Source of the DNA: Streptomyces sp. 846.5
GTDB taxonomy: Bacteria > Actinomycetota > Actinomycetes > Streptomycetales > Streptomycetaceae
Assembly (NCBI RefSeq): GCF_004365705.1
Contig: NZ_SOBN01000001.1
Coordinates: forward strand, 5,070,001 to 5,134,000
Direction of reading: 5' to 3'
Length of the DNA: 64,000 nucleotides
The notes under the pieces were generated by a model. The model was not told the DNA's origin. It saw only the letters and a program-made list of their open reading frames with translations, and made no database searches. Shown here in pieces: positions 17,502 to 25,595 of this stretch (positions are counted from its first letter, which is position 1; each line of letters starts with the position of its first letter). A program made the translations under genes and the position numbers.

Positions 17502-17514
17502 CCGGGCAACGACC

Positions 17515-17544
17515 GAGGGCCCCGCGGGGGAAGACGGGGCCCTC
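17515..17544 (+). terminator. Hairpin terminator after the TMEM175-like gene
   Basis: Perfect 10-bp stem GAGGGCCCCG (17515-17524) with CGGGGCCCTC (17535-17544) and a 10-nt loop, starting 14 bp after the stop codon. There is no U-tract, as is common in Streptomyces terminators. Confidence 0.65.
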
Positions 17545-18322
17545 AATCTGCGGCAACCGGCGTCAGGGCAGCGCCGGTGCTGCGGGAACGGCACCGGGGG
17601 AGGGGTGCCGTTTGTCAGTTGGTTCCGGGTTCACCTGGGCAGGGGGCGCGCGCATCGGGCATACGCCTCTGGGCAGGGACGGCGAGGTGGGTGGCTGGCC
17701 CACGGGGCCGATTTGACTACTGTGAGTGACTGGCGAGAGTCCGTTCGGAGCGGTTTCCCGGCCTGCTGGGGGCGGTGTTCCACAGTGCCGATCCGCTGCC
17801 TCGATGCCACCCCCTCACCAGCATCGTGGGGGATATGGCCGTTGTTGCGCAACAGGTTCGGCACACATCGGCATAGTCGTTTTCTGTGAACCGACGTGCG
17901 GCGGTGCCCCTGAGGGCGGTGCGGTGCCGACGTTACGCTCTGCGAGGGGAAGCGCGAGGGGGTGCGCAGTGGGATGTGCGCCGGGGGACGGGTACTGATC
18001 CGGGGCGGTCGGAGCCGAGCGTCCCCGGTGCCGACCGCCCCTTCACAACAGATCACTTCAGTCATGACCGGGCGGCTGTCCCCTGCTGCCCGGTCGAGGC
18101 GTCGGCGCGAGGTCCCACGACACACCGGTTAGGGCGAGTCTCATCGCGTCGGCGGACTGTTGTGACACTCCACGCGTGGTCCTGCTAGCCGTACACGTCC
18201 CCCGGAAGGGGGCTGGGAGCACGTCACTGGCCGGGACGTGAACCCCGTACGGTCATGGGGAACAACGATTCTCCTGATGAGGGGTCACGGCTTCTGGTAC
18301 CCGGCGAACGAGTGAAGCCGCT
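17545..18322. other. Long non-coding region upstream of the chorismate mutase leader
   Basis: About 780 bp with no convincing gene on either strand; reading frames here lack ribosome sites and recognisable products. It is somewhat less GC-rich than the flanking genes. A hairpin GGGGCGGTCGG (18002-18012) with CCGACCGCCCC (18031-18041) encloses 18 nt and could end an unrecognised small transcript. A stretch at 18196-18240 can pair ACGTCCC with GGGACGT. A TTGACT at 17713 is one promoter-like hexamer. A small RNA here is possible, and I cannot demonstrate one. Confidence 0.35.
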
Positions 18323-18403
18323 ATGATGACCGCCATGTTCTGCGCGGCATTCAACTTTAGCTATGGCACCGGAAGCCCCGGTCGCCATGGTGATGCCGTC
18401 TGA
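18323..18403 (+). CDS. Putative Phe/Tyr-rich leader peptide of chorismate mutase
   Basis: 26-codon reading frame (possible starts at 18323, 18326 and 18335) ending at TGA 18401-18403. From the 18335 ATG the peptide begins MFCAAFNFSYG, with three Phe and one Tyr within ten residues, including a TTT Phe codon and a TAT Tyr codon, both rare in DNA this GC-rich. It is followed 22 bp later by a 16-bp hairpin and then by chorismate mutase, an enzyme of the Phe/Tyr branch. This is the layout of a ribosome-mediated attenuator. The ribosome site is weak (GAGTGAAG). That the peptide is translated and regulatory is inference. Confidence 0.5.
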   Translation: MMTAMFCAAFNFSYGTGSPGRHGDAV

Positions 18404-18425
18404 CATCAGGACGAACAGACATCAC

Positions 18426-18460
18426 ACAGGCGCCCCGGGCCATCGGCCCGGGGCGCCTGT
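18426..18460 (+). terminator. Strong hairpin between the Phe leader and chorismate mutase (putative attenuator)
   Basis: Perfect 16-bp inverted repeat: arms 18426-18441 and 18445-18460 around an ATC loop, almost all G-C. It is followed by TCGTCTCC and not by a U-run. It lies after the leader peptide stop and 54 bp before the chorismate mutase ATG, so it would stop transcription inside the leader. A smaller stem, ACCGG/CCGGT at about 18368-18382, overlaps the leader coding sequence and could be the pause hairpin. Confidence 0.6.
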
Positions 18461-18514
18461 CGTCTCCCCGGCGCCGGTTCGGCCCCCGGCGCCGTAACCG
18501 AGGGAGAACCGTCC

Positions 18515-18805
18515 ATGGACACCAACATCAGCACGAACACGAACACGCTCACCCCCGAGCAGGCCCGGGCGGTGATCGCCGAGGCGCGCGGGCGCATCGA
18601 CGAGCTGGACCAGCGCATCATCGAACTGGTCCGGCAGCGGATGGGCGTCTCCGCCGAGGTCCAGTCCGCCCGGATCACCACCGGCGGCCCGCGGCTCGCG
18701 CTCAACCGCGAACTGGAGATCCTGGCCCGCTACCGTGCCGCGCTGGGCCCGCAGGGCACCGAGGTCGCGATGCAGTTGCTGGAGCTGTGCCGGGGCCGGG
18801 CCTGA
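18515..18805 (+). CDS. Chorismate mutase, AroQ class
   Basis: 96 aa, the normal size of a single-domain AroQ chorismate mutase, which converts chorismate to prephenate for Phe and Tyr synthesis. The pattern RGRIDELDQRIIELVRQRM carries the N-terminal active-site Arg and the characteristic IDxLDxxIxxLxxxR helix; the second helix follows with SAEVQSAR and the third with REIEILARY-like spacing. GAGGGAGAAC precedes the ATG. The gene stands downstream of a putative Phe attenuator and ~90 bp upstream of a pstA remnant, so its 3' neighbourhood has been rearranged. Confidence 0.85.
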   Translation: MDTNISTNTNTLTPEQARAVIAEARGRIDELDQRIIELVRQRMGVSAEVQSARITTGGPRLALNRELEILARYRAALGPQGTEVAMQLLELCRGRA

Positions 18806-18896
18806 GCTGTTCCACGAGAGCCGTTCTTAACAAGGGGCAACCTTCCGGGGAATAGCTGAACGGAGAAGGTCCGATTCCTTTCCATGCCTACACAAT

Positions 18897-19187
18897 CTGG
18901 CGCGCGGGGTGGGAGAGACCTCGCCGGTGCTGCTGACCTCGGGGTTCACCTCGGGGATGAACGCCGATCCGTTCTCGGACCACCAGGTCAGCCTGCCGCT
19001 CTACATCTGGAACTACGTCAGGTATCCCGCGCCGGACATGGTGGCCCGCGGCTTCGCCGCCGCGCTGACGCTGATGGCGATGGTGCTGGTGCTCTTCGTC
19101 ACGGCCCGGCTGATCGGCGGCCGCCGCCCGGGTGAGCTGAGCCGTCGTCAGCGCCGAAGGCTCCGGCGGGAGATGGCCGCGGCATGA
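18897..19187 (+). pseudogene. pstA: C-terminal remnant of pstA (phosphate ABC permease)
   Basis: The frame begins to look like PstA abruptly at LARGVGETSPVLLT, the equivalent of the conserved RxAGETAPLL block in the permease, and continues through the last periplasmic loop (SLPLYIWNYV) and final membrane segment to a normal Arg-rich C terminus. About 96 of the usual ~290 residues remain. Upstream in the same frame the sequence is unrelated to a permease, and no pstC is present. A GTG at 18909 could start a 92-aa protein but has no clear ribosome site. I read this as a deletion scar; microhomology was not examined. The remnant still leads directly into the PstS-like gene. Confidence 0.75.
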
Positions 19188-19213
19188 GTCGAACCGGAAC
19201 CGGAGGAGAACCC

Positions 19214-21049
19214 ATGTCAGCGACACCCCGCGGGGCCGGTCGCCCGTCGCGCCTGCTGGCTGTTCTGGTCTGTGCCGTCGCCCTGCTCCTGGTGCAGAGC
19301 GGCACTGCCGACGCCGCGACCTCGCTCAACGGTGACGGCTCCAGTTGGGCGGGGCCCGCGCTGGACCAGTGGCGGCAGGACGTGGGTCCGCAGGGAATCA
19401 ACATCAACTTCTCGCCGGTCGGCTCCGCCGCCGGGCGCCAGCAGTGGAGCCTGGGCCAGGACGATTTCACCGCCTCCGACGTGCCGTTCCGTACCCATGC
19501 CGACGCCGGTATGCCGACCAACGGCGGGCAGACCTTCAACGGTGCGGAGAACCCGGTCTACGACTTCTCCTACGTCCCGGTCACGGCCGGCGGCACCGCG
19601 TTCATGTACCACCTCACCGTCGGCGGCAAGTTGGTCCGCAACATGCGGCTGTCGCCCGCCACCCTGGTGAAGATCTTCACCGGGGCGATCACCTACTGGG
19701 ACGACCCGACGATCGTCCACGAGTACGGCAGCGCTCTGCCGCACACCCAGATCACCCCGGTGGTCCGCTCCGACGGATCGGGTGCGACCGCACAGTTCAC
19801 CCGGTACATGGAGCACACCTACAAGTCCCAGTGGGACGCCTACTGCCAGGCCCAGGTCCATTCGACCTGCGGCGACTACACCGAGTTCTTCCCGCGGTCG
19901 GGCGTCATGGTCGCGCAGAACGGCTCCGACGTGGTCGCCGACTACATCCAGTCGCCCACCGGCGAGGGCACCATCGGGTACGACGAGTACGCCTACGCCA
20001 AGCGCGCCAACTGGCCCGTGGTGAAGGTGCTCAACCCGGCCGGGTACTACACCCTGCCGACCGCCTCCAATGTGGCCGTGGCGCTGACCGCGGCCAGGAT
20101 CCGCGGCGTGGACGACAACACCTCGCCCAACGATCCCAACTACCTCCAGCAGAACCTGGACGGCGTCTACACCAACAGCGACCCGCGCTCCTATCCGGTC
20201 TCCAGCTACAGCTACCTGATCGTGCCGAGGGCCGGCGAGTCGCGTGGGGTGCCGCCGCGCTTCACCACGGCCAAGGGGTCGGCGCTCAGCCGCTACATCG
20301 GCTACATCCTCTGCGCCGGGCAGGGCGAGGCCGACCAGCTGGGGTACTCGCCGATCCCGCGCGGGCTGGTGAAGGGCGGTCTGCTCCAGGTCGCGCACGT
20401 CCCGGGGAACGCCAGCGGCGTCGACCCCAACACGCTCGGCAACTGCCCCAACCCGACCTTCAACGCGGCCGGACAGCTGACGGTGCTGACCCAGGCTCCG
20501 CAGCCGAGCCCGTGCGACAAGGCGGGAGAGCCGCTGACCTGCACGGTGCAGGCGAACGGGCAGCCCAGCACCCAGGGCAGCGGGTCGGGCTCCGGCGGTT
20601 CCGGCTCCGGGACGGGGGGCAGCAGCGGCTCGTCCGGCAGCACGGGCGGTACCGGCAGCAGCGGGGGGACGGGGACCTCGGGGACCGGCGGCGGGGCGAG
20701 TGGCGGCGCCACCGGTTCGGCCTCGGGCTCCGGAGGGTCCACCGGCGGAAAGGTCGATCCGGAAACCGGTCAGGTGGTCCCGACCTCGGGCACCGGGACC
20801 GGCAGCGGGGACGGATCCGGGAACGGGGCCCCCGCCACCATCGTCTCCCTGGCCGGACGGCACGACGACGCCCTGCTGAGCTCGCTCACCGCGCTCGAAC
20901 TGCTCGCCGTCGTCAGCGTGCCCCCCGCTGTCGGCGGCTACCTGGCCCGGCGTCGGCGCCTCCTCTCCCTTGGCGCCGGCGCCGGGCCCCACCCCGACGG
21001 CGACAGCGGGGGTACCGGCAGCGGCGGCAGCGAGGAGGCAGGCCGATGA
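19214..21049 (+). CDS. PstS-like substrate-binding protein with Gly/Ser linker and C-terminal anchor
   Basis: 611 aa, far longer than a standard PstS (~370). It has a signal peptide (LLAVLVCAVALLLVQSGTADA), a PstS-like domain (residues ~35-420) with GDGSSWAGPALDQW, SDVPFR and the phosphate-binding loop RSDGSGATAQF, then a Gly/Ser/Thr linker (~455-560) and a C-terminal hydrophobic segment followed by YLARRRR. No LPxTG-type sorting motif is visible. The ATG follows GGAGGAG. The linker should hold the binding domain away from the membrane. Its stop overlaps the start of the sortase-like gene (ATGA), so the two are translationally coupled. Confidence 0.8.
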   Translation: MSATPRGAGRPSRLLAVLVCAVALLLVQSGTADAATSLNGDGSSWAGPALDQWRQDVGPQGININFSPVGSAAGRQQWSLGQDDFTASDVPFRTHADAGMPTNGGQTFNGAENPVYDFSYVPVTAGGTAFMYHLTVGGKLVRNMRLSPATLVKIFTGAITYWDDPTIVHEYGSALPHTQITPVVRSDGSGATAQFTRYMEHTYKSQWDAYCQAQVHSTCGDYTEFFPRSGVMVAQNGSDVVADYIQSPTGEGTIGYDEYAYAKRANWPVVKVLNPAGYYTLPTASNVAVALTAARIRGVDDNTSPNDPNYLQQNLDGVYTNSDPRSYPVSSYSYLIVPRAGESRGVPPRFTTAKGSALSRYIGYILCAGQGEADQLGYSPIPRGLVKGGLLQVAHVPGNASGVDPNTLGNCPNPTFNAAGQLTVLTQAPQPSPCDKAGEPLTCTVQANGQPSTQGSGSGSGGSGSGTGGSSGSSGSTGGTGSSGGTGTSGTGGGASGGATGSASGSGGSTGGKVDPETGQVVPTSGTGTGSGDGSGNGAPATIVSLAGRHDDALLSSLTALELLAVVSVPPAVGGYLARRRRLLSLGAGAGPHPDGDSGGTGSGGSEEAGR

Positions 21050-21981
21050 GCGCCCCGCCCCTGGACCGTCCGGCGGTCACCGCGCCTCCGGCGCCGCCCG
21101 AGCCCCCCGCGGTCCCCAGCACCGCGGCCGACCCGGCGCCGGTCCGCCCCCGCCGGCCCCCGGTGTCGCCGGGACGGCGGCGACTGCTCCACATCGCCAC
21201 AGTCGTCAGCCTGTCGGGCTTCCTGCTGGTCGGCTTCGCCGTGTACCTGCTCGCCTTCGCGGGCCTGCAGGAGCAGCACTTCCAGTCCACCTCCTACAAG
21301 TCCTTCGCGCTGGACCTCGGCAACGCGGTGGCGCCGACCGGCAGCGCCCCCGACGGCGCGCCGGTCGCCGTCATCGACATCCCCGCCATCGGACTGCACT
21401 CGACCGTGGTCGTCGAGGGCACCACCGGACGGGACCTGATGCGCGGCCCCGGACACCGCAGGGACACCGCGCTGCCCGGTCAACAGGGCGTCAGCGTGCT
21501 CTACGGACGCACCGTCACCTTCGGCGGCCCGTTCGCCGACATCACCGCGCTCCGGACCGGGGACCGGATCTACGCCACCACCGGGCAGGGCCGGTTCAGC
21601 TACACCGTCGACGCCTTCGGCGACGGCGGCCACCCGATCAGGGACACCGCGACCGCACGGCTGGTCCTGGTCACCGGGAACTCCAGCTGGATCCCCACCG
21701 GCACGACGATCGTCGGCGCCCGGCTCGACGGCACGGCGGCGCCGAACCCGGGCGGCCGTCCGGCCGTGGTCGCCCAGGACAGGGCACTGGCCGCCGACGA
21801 CTACGGGCTCGCGCCGCTGCAGTTGTGGTCGCTGGCGCTGCTGGGCGCGGTGCTGCTGACCACCGTCGGGTCAAGGGTGTGGCACCCGCAGGCGGCCTAC
21901 CTGGCCGGAGCCCCGGTCGTGATGGCGCTGCTCTGGAGCGTCTACGAGAACGCGGCCGCGCTGCTTCCCAACCTCTACTGA
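21046..21981 (+). CDS. Sortase-fold membrane protein lacking catalytic residues (pseudosortase)
   Basis: 311 aa: Pro-rich cytoplasmic tail, one N-terminal membrane segment, a sortase-like domain (residues ~90-230) and two C-terminal membrane segments. The fold is recognisable from VIDIPAIGLHSTVVVEGT, DLMRGPGH, PGQQGVSVLYG and LRTGDRIYATTGQGRFSYTV. The catalytic His of the GHR motif is Arg155 (LYGRTV), the TLxTC cysteine is Gly211 (LVLVTGNS), and the expected Arg on the last strand is replaced (PTGTTIVGARL). It therefore should not perform transpeptidation. Wedged between PstS-like and PstB genes, it may be a structural partner of the surface binding protein. No LPxTG substrate is encoded nearby. 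Confidence 0.75.
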   Translation: MSAPPLDRPAVTAPPAPPEPPAVPSTAADPAPVRPRRPPVSPGRRRLLHIATVVSLSGFLLVGFAVYLLAFAGLQEQHFQSTSYKSFALDLGNAVAPTGSAPDGAPVAVIDIPAIGLHSTVVVEGTTGRDLMRGPGHRRDTALPGQQGVSVLYGRTVTFGGPFADITALRTGDRIYATTGQGRFSYTVDAFGDGGHPIRDTATARLVLVTGNSSWIPTGTTIVGARLDGTAAPNPGGRPAVVAQDRALAADDYGLAPLQLWSLALLGAVLLTTVGSRVWHPQAAYLAGAPVVMALLWSVYENAAALLPNLY

Positions 21982-21993
21982 CGGAGAGACGCG

Positions 21994-22875
21994 ATGAGCG
22001 ACACCACGGCGGCCGACCCGACCGTCCCCATCGCCACCCTCGGCGGCGCCGACGCCGTCGACACCGTGGCCCTGCCCGCCGTCCGGTCGGACGGCACCGA
22101 CCTCTACGGGATGGAGAGCCGGGGCGTCTCCGCCTGGTTCGGCAGCCACAAGGTGCTCGACCGGGTCTCGTTGGCGATGCGGCCGGGCGAGGTCACCGCG
22201 CTGATCGGCCCGTCCGGCTGCGGCAAGTCCACCTATCTGCGGATCCTCAACCGGATGCACGAGATGGTCCGCGGCGCCGCCCTGGCCGGCGAGGTGCTGC
22301 TGGACGGGGAGGACGTCTATGCGCCGGGCCGGCGTCCGGCCGACGTGCGGCGCCGGATCGGGATGGTCTTCCAGCGGCCCAACCCCTTCCCCGCCATGTC
22401 CCTCTACGACAACGTCGCCAGTGGGCTGAAGCTCGCCGGGATCAAGGTGAGCCGGGACCACCGCGACCATCTGGTGCAGTCCAGCCTGGAGCGGGCCGGG
22501 CTGTGGAACGAGGTCCGCAACCGGCTTCGCACCCCCGGCGGCTCACTCTCCGGCGGCCAGCAGCAGCGGCTCTGCATCGCCCGCTCGCTGGCGGTCTCCC
22601 CGGACGTGCTGCTGATGGACGAGCCCTGCTCGGCGCTGGACCCCACGTCCACCCGGCGGGTCGAGGAGACCATCGCGGAGCTGCGCGGGCGGCTCACCAT
22701 CGTGATCGTCACCCACAACATGCAGCAGGCCCTGCGGGTGTCGCAGTCCTGTGCCTTCTTCCTGGCGACCCATGACACCCCGGGCCGGATCGTCGAGGCG
22801 GGGGCCACCGGGCAGCTGTTCGGGGACCCGGTGGATCCGCGTACGGCGGACTACGTCAACGGTCGTTTCGGCTGA
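21994..22875 (+). CDS. pstB: Phosphate-type ABC transporter ATP-binding protein (PstB-like)
   Basis: 293 aa. Walker A GPSGCGKST at residues 72-80, Q-loop VFQRPNPFPAM, signature LSGGQQQRLCIARSL, Walker B VLLMDEPCSALDP and the switch His in VTHNMQQA are all intact. The N terminus has ~40 extra residues compared with ordinary PstB. It follows the pseudosortase by 12 bp in the same operon. Because the permease genes are missing or truncated here, it must work with another membrane partner, have another role, or be on the way to decay; the reading frame itself shows no damage. Confidence 0.85.
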   Translation: MSDTTAADPTVPIATLGGADAVDTVALPAVRSDGTDLYGMESRGVSAWFGSHKVLDRVSLAMRPGEVTALIGPSGCGKSTYLRILNRMHEMVRGAALAGEVLLDGEDVYAPGRRPADVRRRIGMVFQRPNPFPAMSLYDNVASGLKLAGIKVSRDHRDHLVQSSLERAGLWNEVRNRLRTPGGSLSGGQQQRLCIARSLAVSPDVLLMDEPCSALDPTSTRRVEETIAELRGRLTIVIVTHNMQQALRVSQSCAFFLATHDTPGRIVEAGATGQLFGDPVDPRTADYVNGRFG

Positions 22876-22989
22876 TCAGGGCCGGAACGGGGGACGGCCG
22901 GGGGGAGCGCGGGGCGACGGCTGAGCAGAGGGGTGCGCGGGCGACGGTAGGATGGGACTCCCCCCATCGCACCGCCGGAAGGCCGCCCT

Positions 22990-24594
22990 GTGGCAATCGC
23001 GACCCCCGACCACCAGTCGACGACTCCGCACGAGCAGGACACCGTGCTCGTCGTCGACTTCGGCGCCCAGTACGCCCAGCTCATCGCGCGCCGGGTCCGC
23101 GAGGCCCGGGTCTACAGCGAGATCGTCCCGTCGAGCATGCCGGTCGCCGAGATGCTGGCCAAGAGGCCCGCGGCGATCATCCTGTCCGGCGGGCCCTCCT
23201 CGGTGTACGCCGAGGGTGCCCCGGTGCTGGAGCGGGCGATCTTCGAGGCCGGGGTGCCGGTCTTCGGCATGTGCTACGGCTTCCAGCTGATGGCCGTGGC
23301 GCTCGGCGGCACCGTCGACAACAGCGGCGCCCGTGAGTACGGCCGGACCGGGCTGACCGTCTCCCGTCCCGGGTCGACCCTGTTCGAGGGGACCCCGGCC
23401 GAGCAGTCGGTGTGGATGTCGCACGGCGACGCCTGCTCCGCCGCTCCCCCCGGGTTCACCGTCACCGCCTCCACCGAGGTGGTCCCGGTCGCCGCGTTCG
23501 AGGACGACGCCCGCAAGCTCTACGGCGTCCAGTACCACCCCGAGGTGCTGCACACCACGCACGGCCAGCAGATCCTGGAGCACTTCCTCTACCGCGGCGC
23601 CGGTATCGCCCCGTCCTGGACCACGACCAATGTGGTGGACGAGCAGGTCGCGCTGATCCGCGCCCAGGTCGGCGACAAGCGGGCCATCTGCGGCCTCTCC
23701 GGCGGGGTGGACTCCGCGGTCGCCGCCGCGCTGGTGCAGAAGGCCGTCGGCGCTCAGCTGACCTGCGTGTACGTCGACCACGGGCTGATGCGCAAGGGCG
23801 AGTCCGAGCAGGTCGAGAAGGACTTCGTGGCGGCCACCGGCGTGCAGCTGAAGGTCGTCGACGCCGAGGATCGCTTCCTGACCGCGCTGGCCGGGGTGTC
23901 CGACCCGGAGCAGAAGCGCAAGATCATCGGCCGGGAGTTCATCCGGGTCTTCGAGCAGGCCGCCAGCGAGATCGTGGCCGAGGCCGGCGCCTCCGGCGAG
24001 TCGGTGGAGTTCCTGGTCCAGGGCACCCTCTACCCGGACGTGGTGGAGTCCGGCGGTGGCACCGGCACCGCCAACATCAAGTCGCACCACAATGTCGGCG
24101 GCCTCCCCGAGGACCTGCAGTTCCAGCTGGTCGAGCCGCTGCGCAAGCTGTTCAAGGACGAGGTCCGGATGGTCGGCGCCGAGCTCGGCCTGCCCGAGGA
24201 GATCGTCCAGCGGCAGCCCTTCCCCGGTCCGGGGCTCGGCATCCGCATCGTCGGCGAGGTCACCAGGGCCCGGCTCGACCTGCTCCGCGAGGCCGACGCC
24301 ATCGCCCGCGCCGAGCTGACCGCGGCCGGCCTGGACCGCTCGATCTGGCAGTGCCCGGTGGTGCTGCTCGCCGACGTCCGCTCGGTCGGCGTCCAGGGCG
24401 ACGGCCGCACCTACGGCCACCCGGTCGTGCTGCGCCCGGTCTCCTCCGAGGACGCCATGACGGCCGACTGGTCCCGGGTCCCCTACGAGGTGCTGGCCAA
24501 GATCTCGACGCGGATCACCAACGAGGTCCCGGACGTGAACCGGGTCGTACTGGACGTGACCAGCAAGCCCCCGGGCACCATCGAGTGGGAGTAG
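22990..24594 (+). CDS. guaA: GMP synthase (glutamine-hydrolysing)
   Basis: 534 aa. The N-terminal class I amidotransferase domain has the nucleophile Cys95 in FGMCYGFQ and the His/Glu pair in QYHPEV; the ATP pyrophosphatase domain has the P-loop SGGVDS (residues 237-242); the C-terminal dimerisation domain ends in KPPGTIEWE as in other GuaA proteins. It converts XMP, ATP and glutamine to GMP. It starts with GTG. The gene is monocistronic in appearance, 115 bp after pstB and 100 bp before the next gene. Confidence 0.97.
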   Translation: MAIATPDHQSTTPHEQDTVLVVDFGAQYAQLIARRVREARVYSEIVPSSMPVAEMLAKRPAAIILSGGPSSVYAEGAPVLERAIFEAGVPVFGMCYGFQLMAVALGGTVDNSGAREYGRTGLTVSRPGSTLFEGTPAEQSVWMSHGDACSAAPPGFTVTASTEVVPVAAFEDDARKLYGVQYHPEVLHTTHGQQILEHFLYRGAGIAPSWTTTNVVDEQVALIRAQVGDKRAICGLSGGVDSAVAAALVQKAVGAQLTCVYVDHGLMRKGESEQVEKDFVAATGVQLKVVDAEDRFLTALAGVSDPEQKRKIIGREFIRVFEQAASEIVAEAGASGESVEFLVQGTLYPDVVESGGGTGTANIKSHHNVGGLPEDLQFQLVEPLRKLFKDEVRMVGAELGLPEEIVQRQPFPGPGLGIRIVGEVTRARLDLLREADAIARAELTAAGLDRSIWQCPVVLLADVRSVGVQGDGRTYGHPVVLRPVSSEDAMTADWSRVPYEVLAKISTRITNEVPDVNRVVLDVTSKPPGTIEWE

Positions 24595-24694
24595 CCCACT
24601 TCCCCTCGACCGGCTCTGGCTCGGAGTCTCTGGTCATCGGCACTACCGGGGGGTAGCTTCCTGGCGAGGATCCCACCCTGCGAGGAGAGCTGTC

Positions 24695-25486
24695 ATGACC
24701 AAGCCGCCGCCTGCTCCGGTTCCCATGGATCAACTGCAGTTCGCGCTGCCGCAGAAGTTCGAGACCGTCGAGGAGGAGCGGCAGCACCGCAAGGAGCGGC
24801 TGGTGGTGGCGCTGCGGCTGTTCGGGAAGTTCGGCTTCGAGGAGGGCGTGGCCGGGCACATCACCGCCCGCGACCCCGAGTGGACCGACCACTTCTGGGT
24901 GAACCCGTTCGGGATGTCGTTCAAGCGGATCACGGTCAGCGATCTGATCCTGGTGAACCACGACGGCCAGGTCGTCCAGGGCCGTCACCATGTGAACGCC
25001 GCCGCCTTCGCGATCCACTCGCAGGTGCACGCCGCGCGCCCGGAGGTGGTCGCGGCCGCGCACAGCCACTCCATCCACGGCAAGACGCTGTCCGCGCTGG
25101 GCGAGCTGCTGGAGCCGATCACCCAGGACGTCTGCGCCTTCTACGAGGCCCATGCGCTGTTCGACGACTACACCGGCGTGGTCCTGGACCGGGAGGAGGG
25201 CCGCCGGATAGCCGCCGCGCTGGCCGGCCACAAGGCCGTCATCCTGCGCAACCACGGACTGCTGACCGTGGGCGACTCGGTGGACGCGGCCGCCTGGTGG
25301 TTCATCACCATGGAGCGGTCCTGCCAGGTGCAGCTGATGGCCAGAGCGGCGGGCAAGCCGGTCCTGGTGGACCACGATAACGCGGTGATCACCCGGGACC
25401 AGCTCGGCAACGACCTGGTGGCCTGGATCAACTACCAGCCGCTGGTCGCCGGGCACGAGGACGCGCTGGTCGGCGCGTTCGAGTAG
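24695..25486 (+). CDS. Class II aldolase/adducin-family protein
   Basis: 263 aa. The zinc-binding histidines of the family appear in AAHSHSIHGK and in the later RNHGLLTVG. Catalytic members cleave sugar phosphates such as fuculose or ribulose phosphate, while others are decarboxylases or uncharacterised. A CGAGGAGAG ribosome site lies just before the ATG. The substrate cannot be deduced; neighbours (guaA, DoxX) do not form an obvious pathway. Confidence 0.8.
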   Translation: MTKPPPAPVPMDQLQFALPQKFETVEEERQHRKERLVVALRLFGKFGFEEGVAGHITARDPEWTDHFWVNPFGMSFKRITVSDLILVNHDGQVVQGRHHVNAAAFAIHSQVHAARPEVVAAAHSHSIHGKTLSALGELLEPITQDVCAFYEAHALFDDYTGVVLDREEGRRIAAALAGHKAVILRNHGLLTVGDSVDAAAWWFITMERSCQVQLMARAAGKPVLVDHDNAVITRDQLGNDLVAWINYQPLVAGHEDALVGAFE

Positions 25487-25595
25487 CCGCGCGGGGGTAC
25501 CGGAACGATGGGGGCGCGCAGATTGAACTTCGCGCCCTCTCCTTGCGTACTGCTCTGGTGTACACAAGGCGGGCTCGGAGAGGCGGAGATACAGC

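Noticed and set aside
17886-18188. 100-codon open frame in the large gap
   Set aside because: Arg/Pro/Gly-rich without hydrophobic core, no ribosome site, and no recognisable family; treated as chance in high-GC DNA.
18820-18860. PHO box upstream of the pst remnant (GTTCTTAAC...)
   Set aside because: Only one weak half-match to the direct-repeat pattern of PhoP sites is visible; not enough to call.
20560-21049. LPxTG/LAxTG sorting signal in the PstS-like protein
   Set aside because: The C terminus has a hydrophobic segment and Arg cluster, but the only TG-containing candidates (such as PETGQ) are too far from it and do not match sorting motifs.
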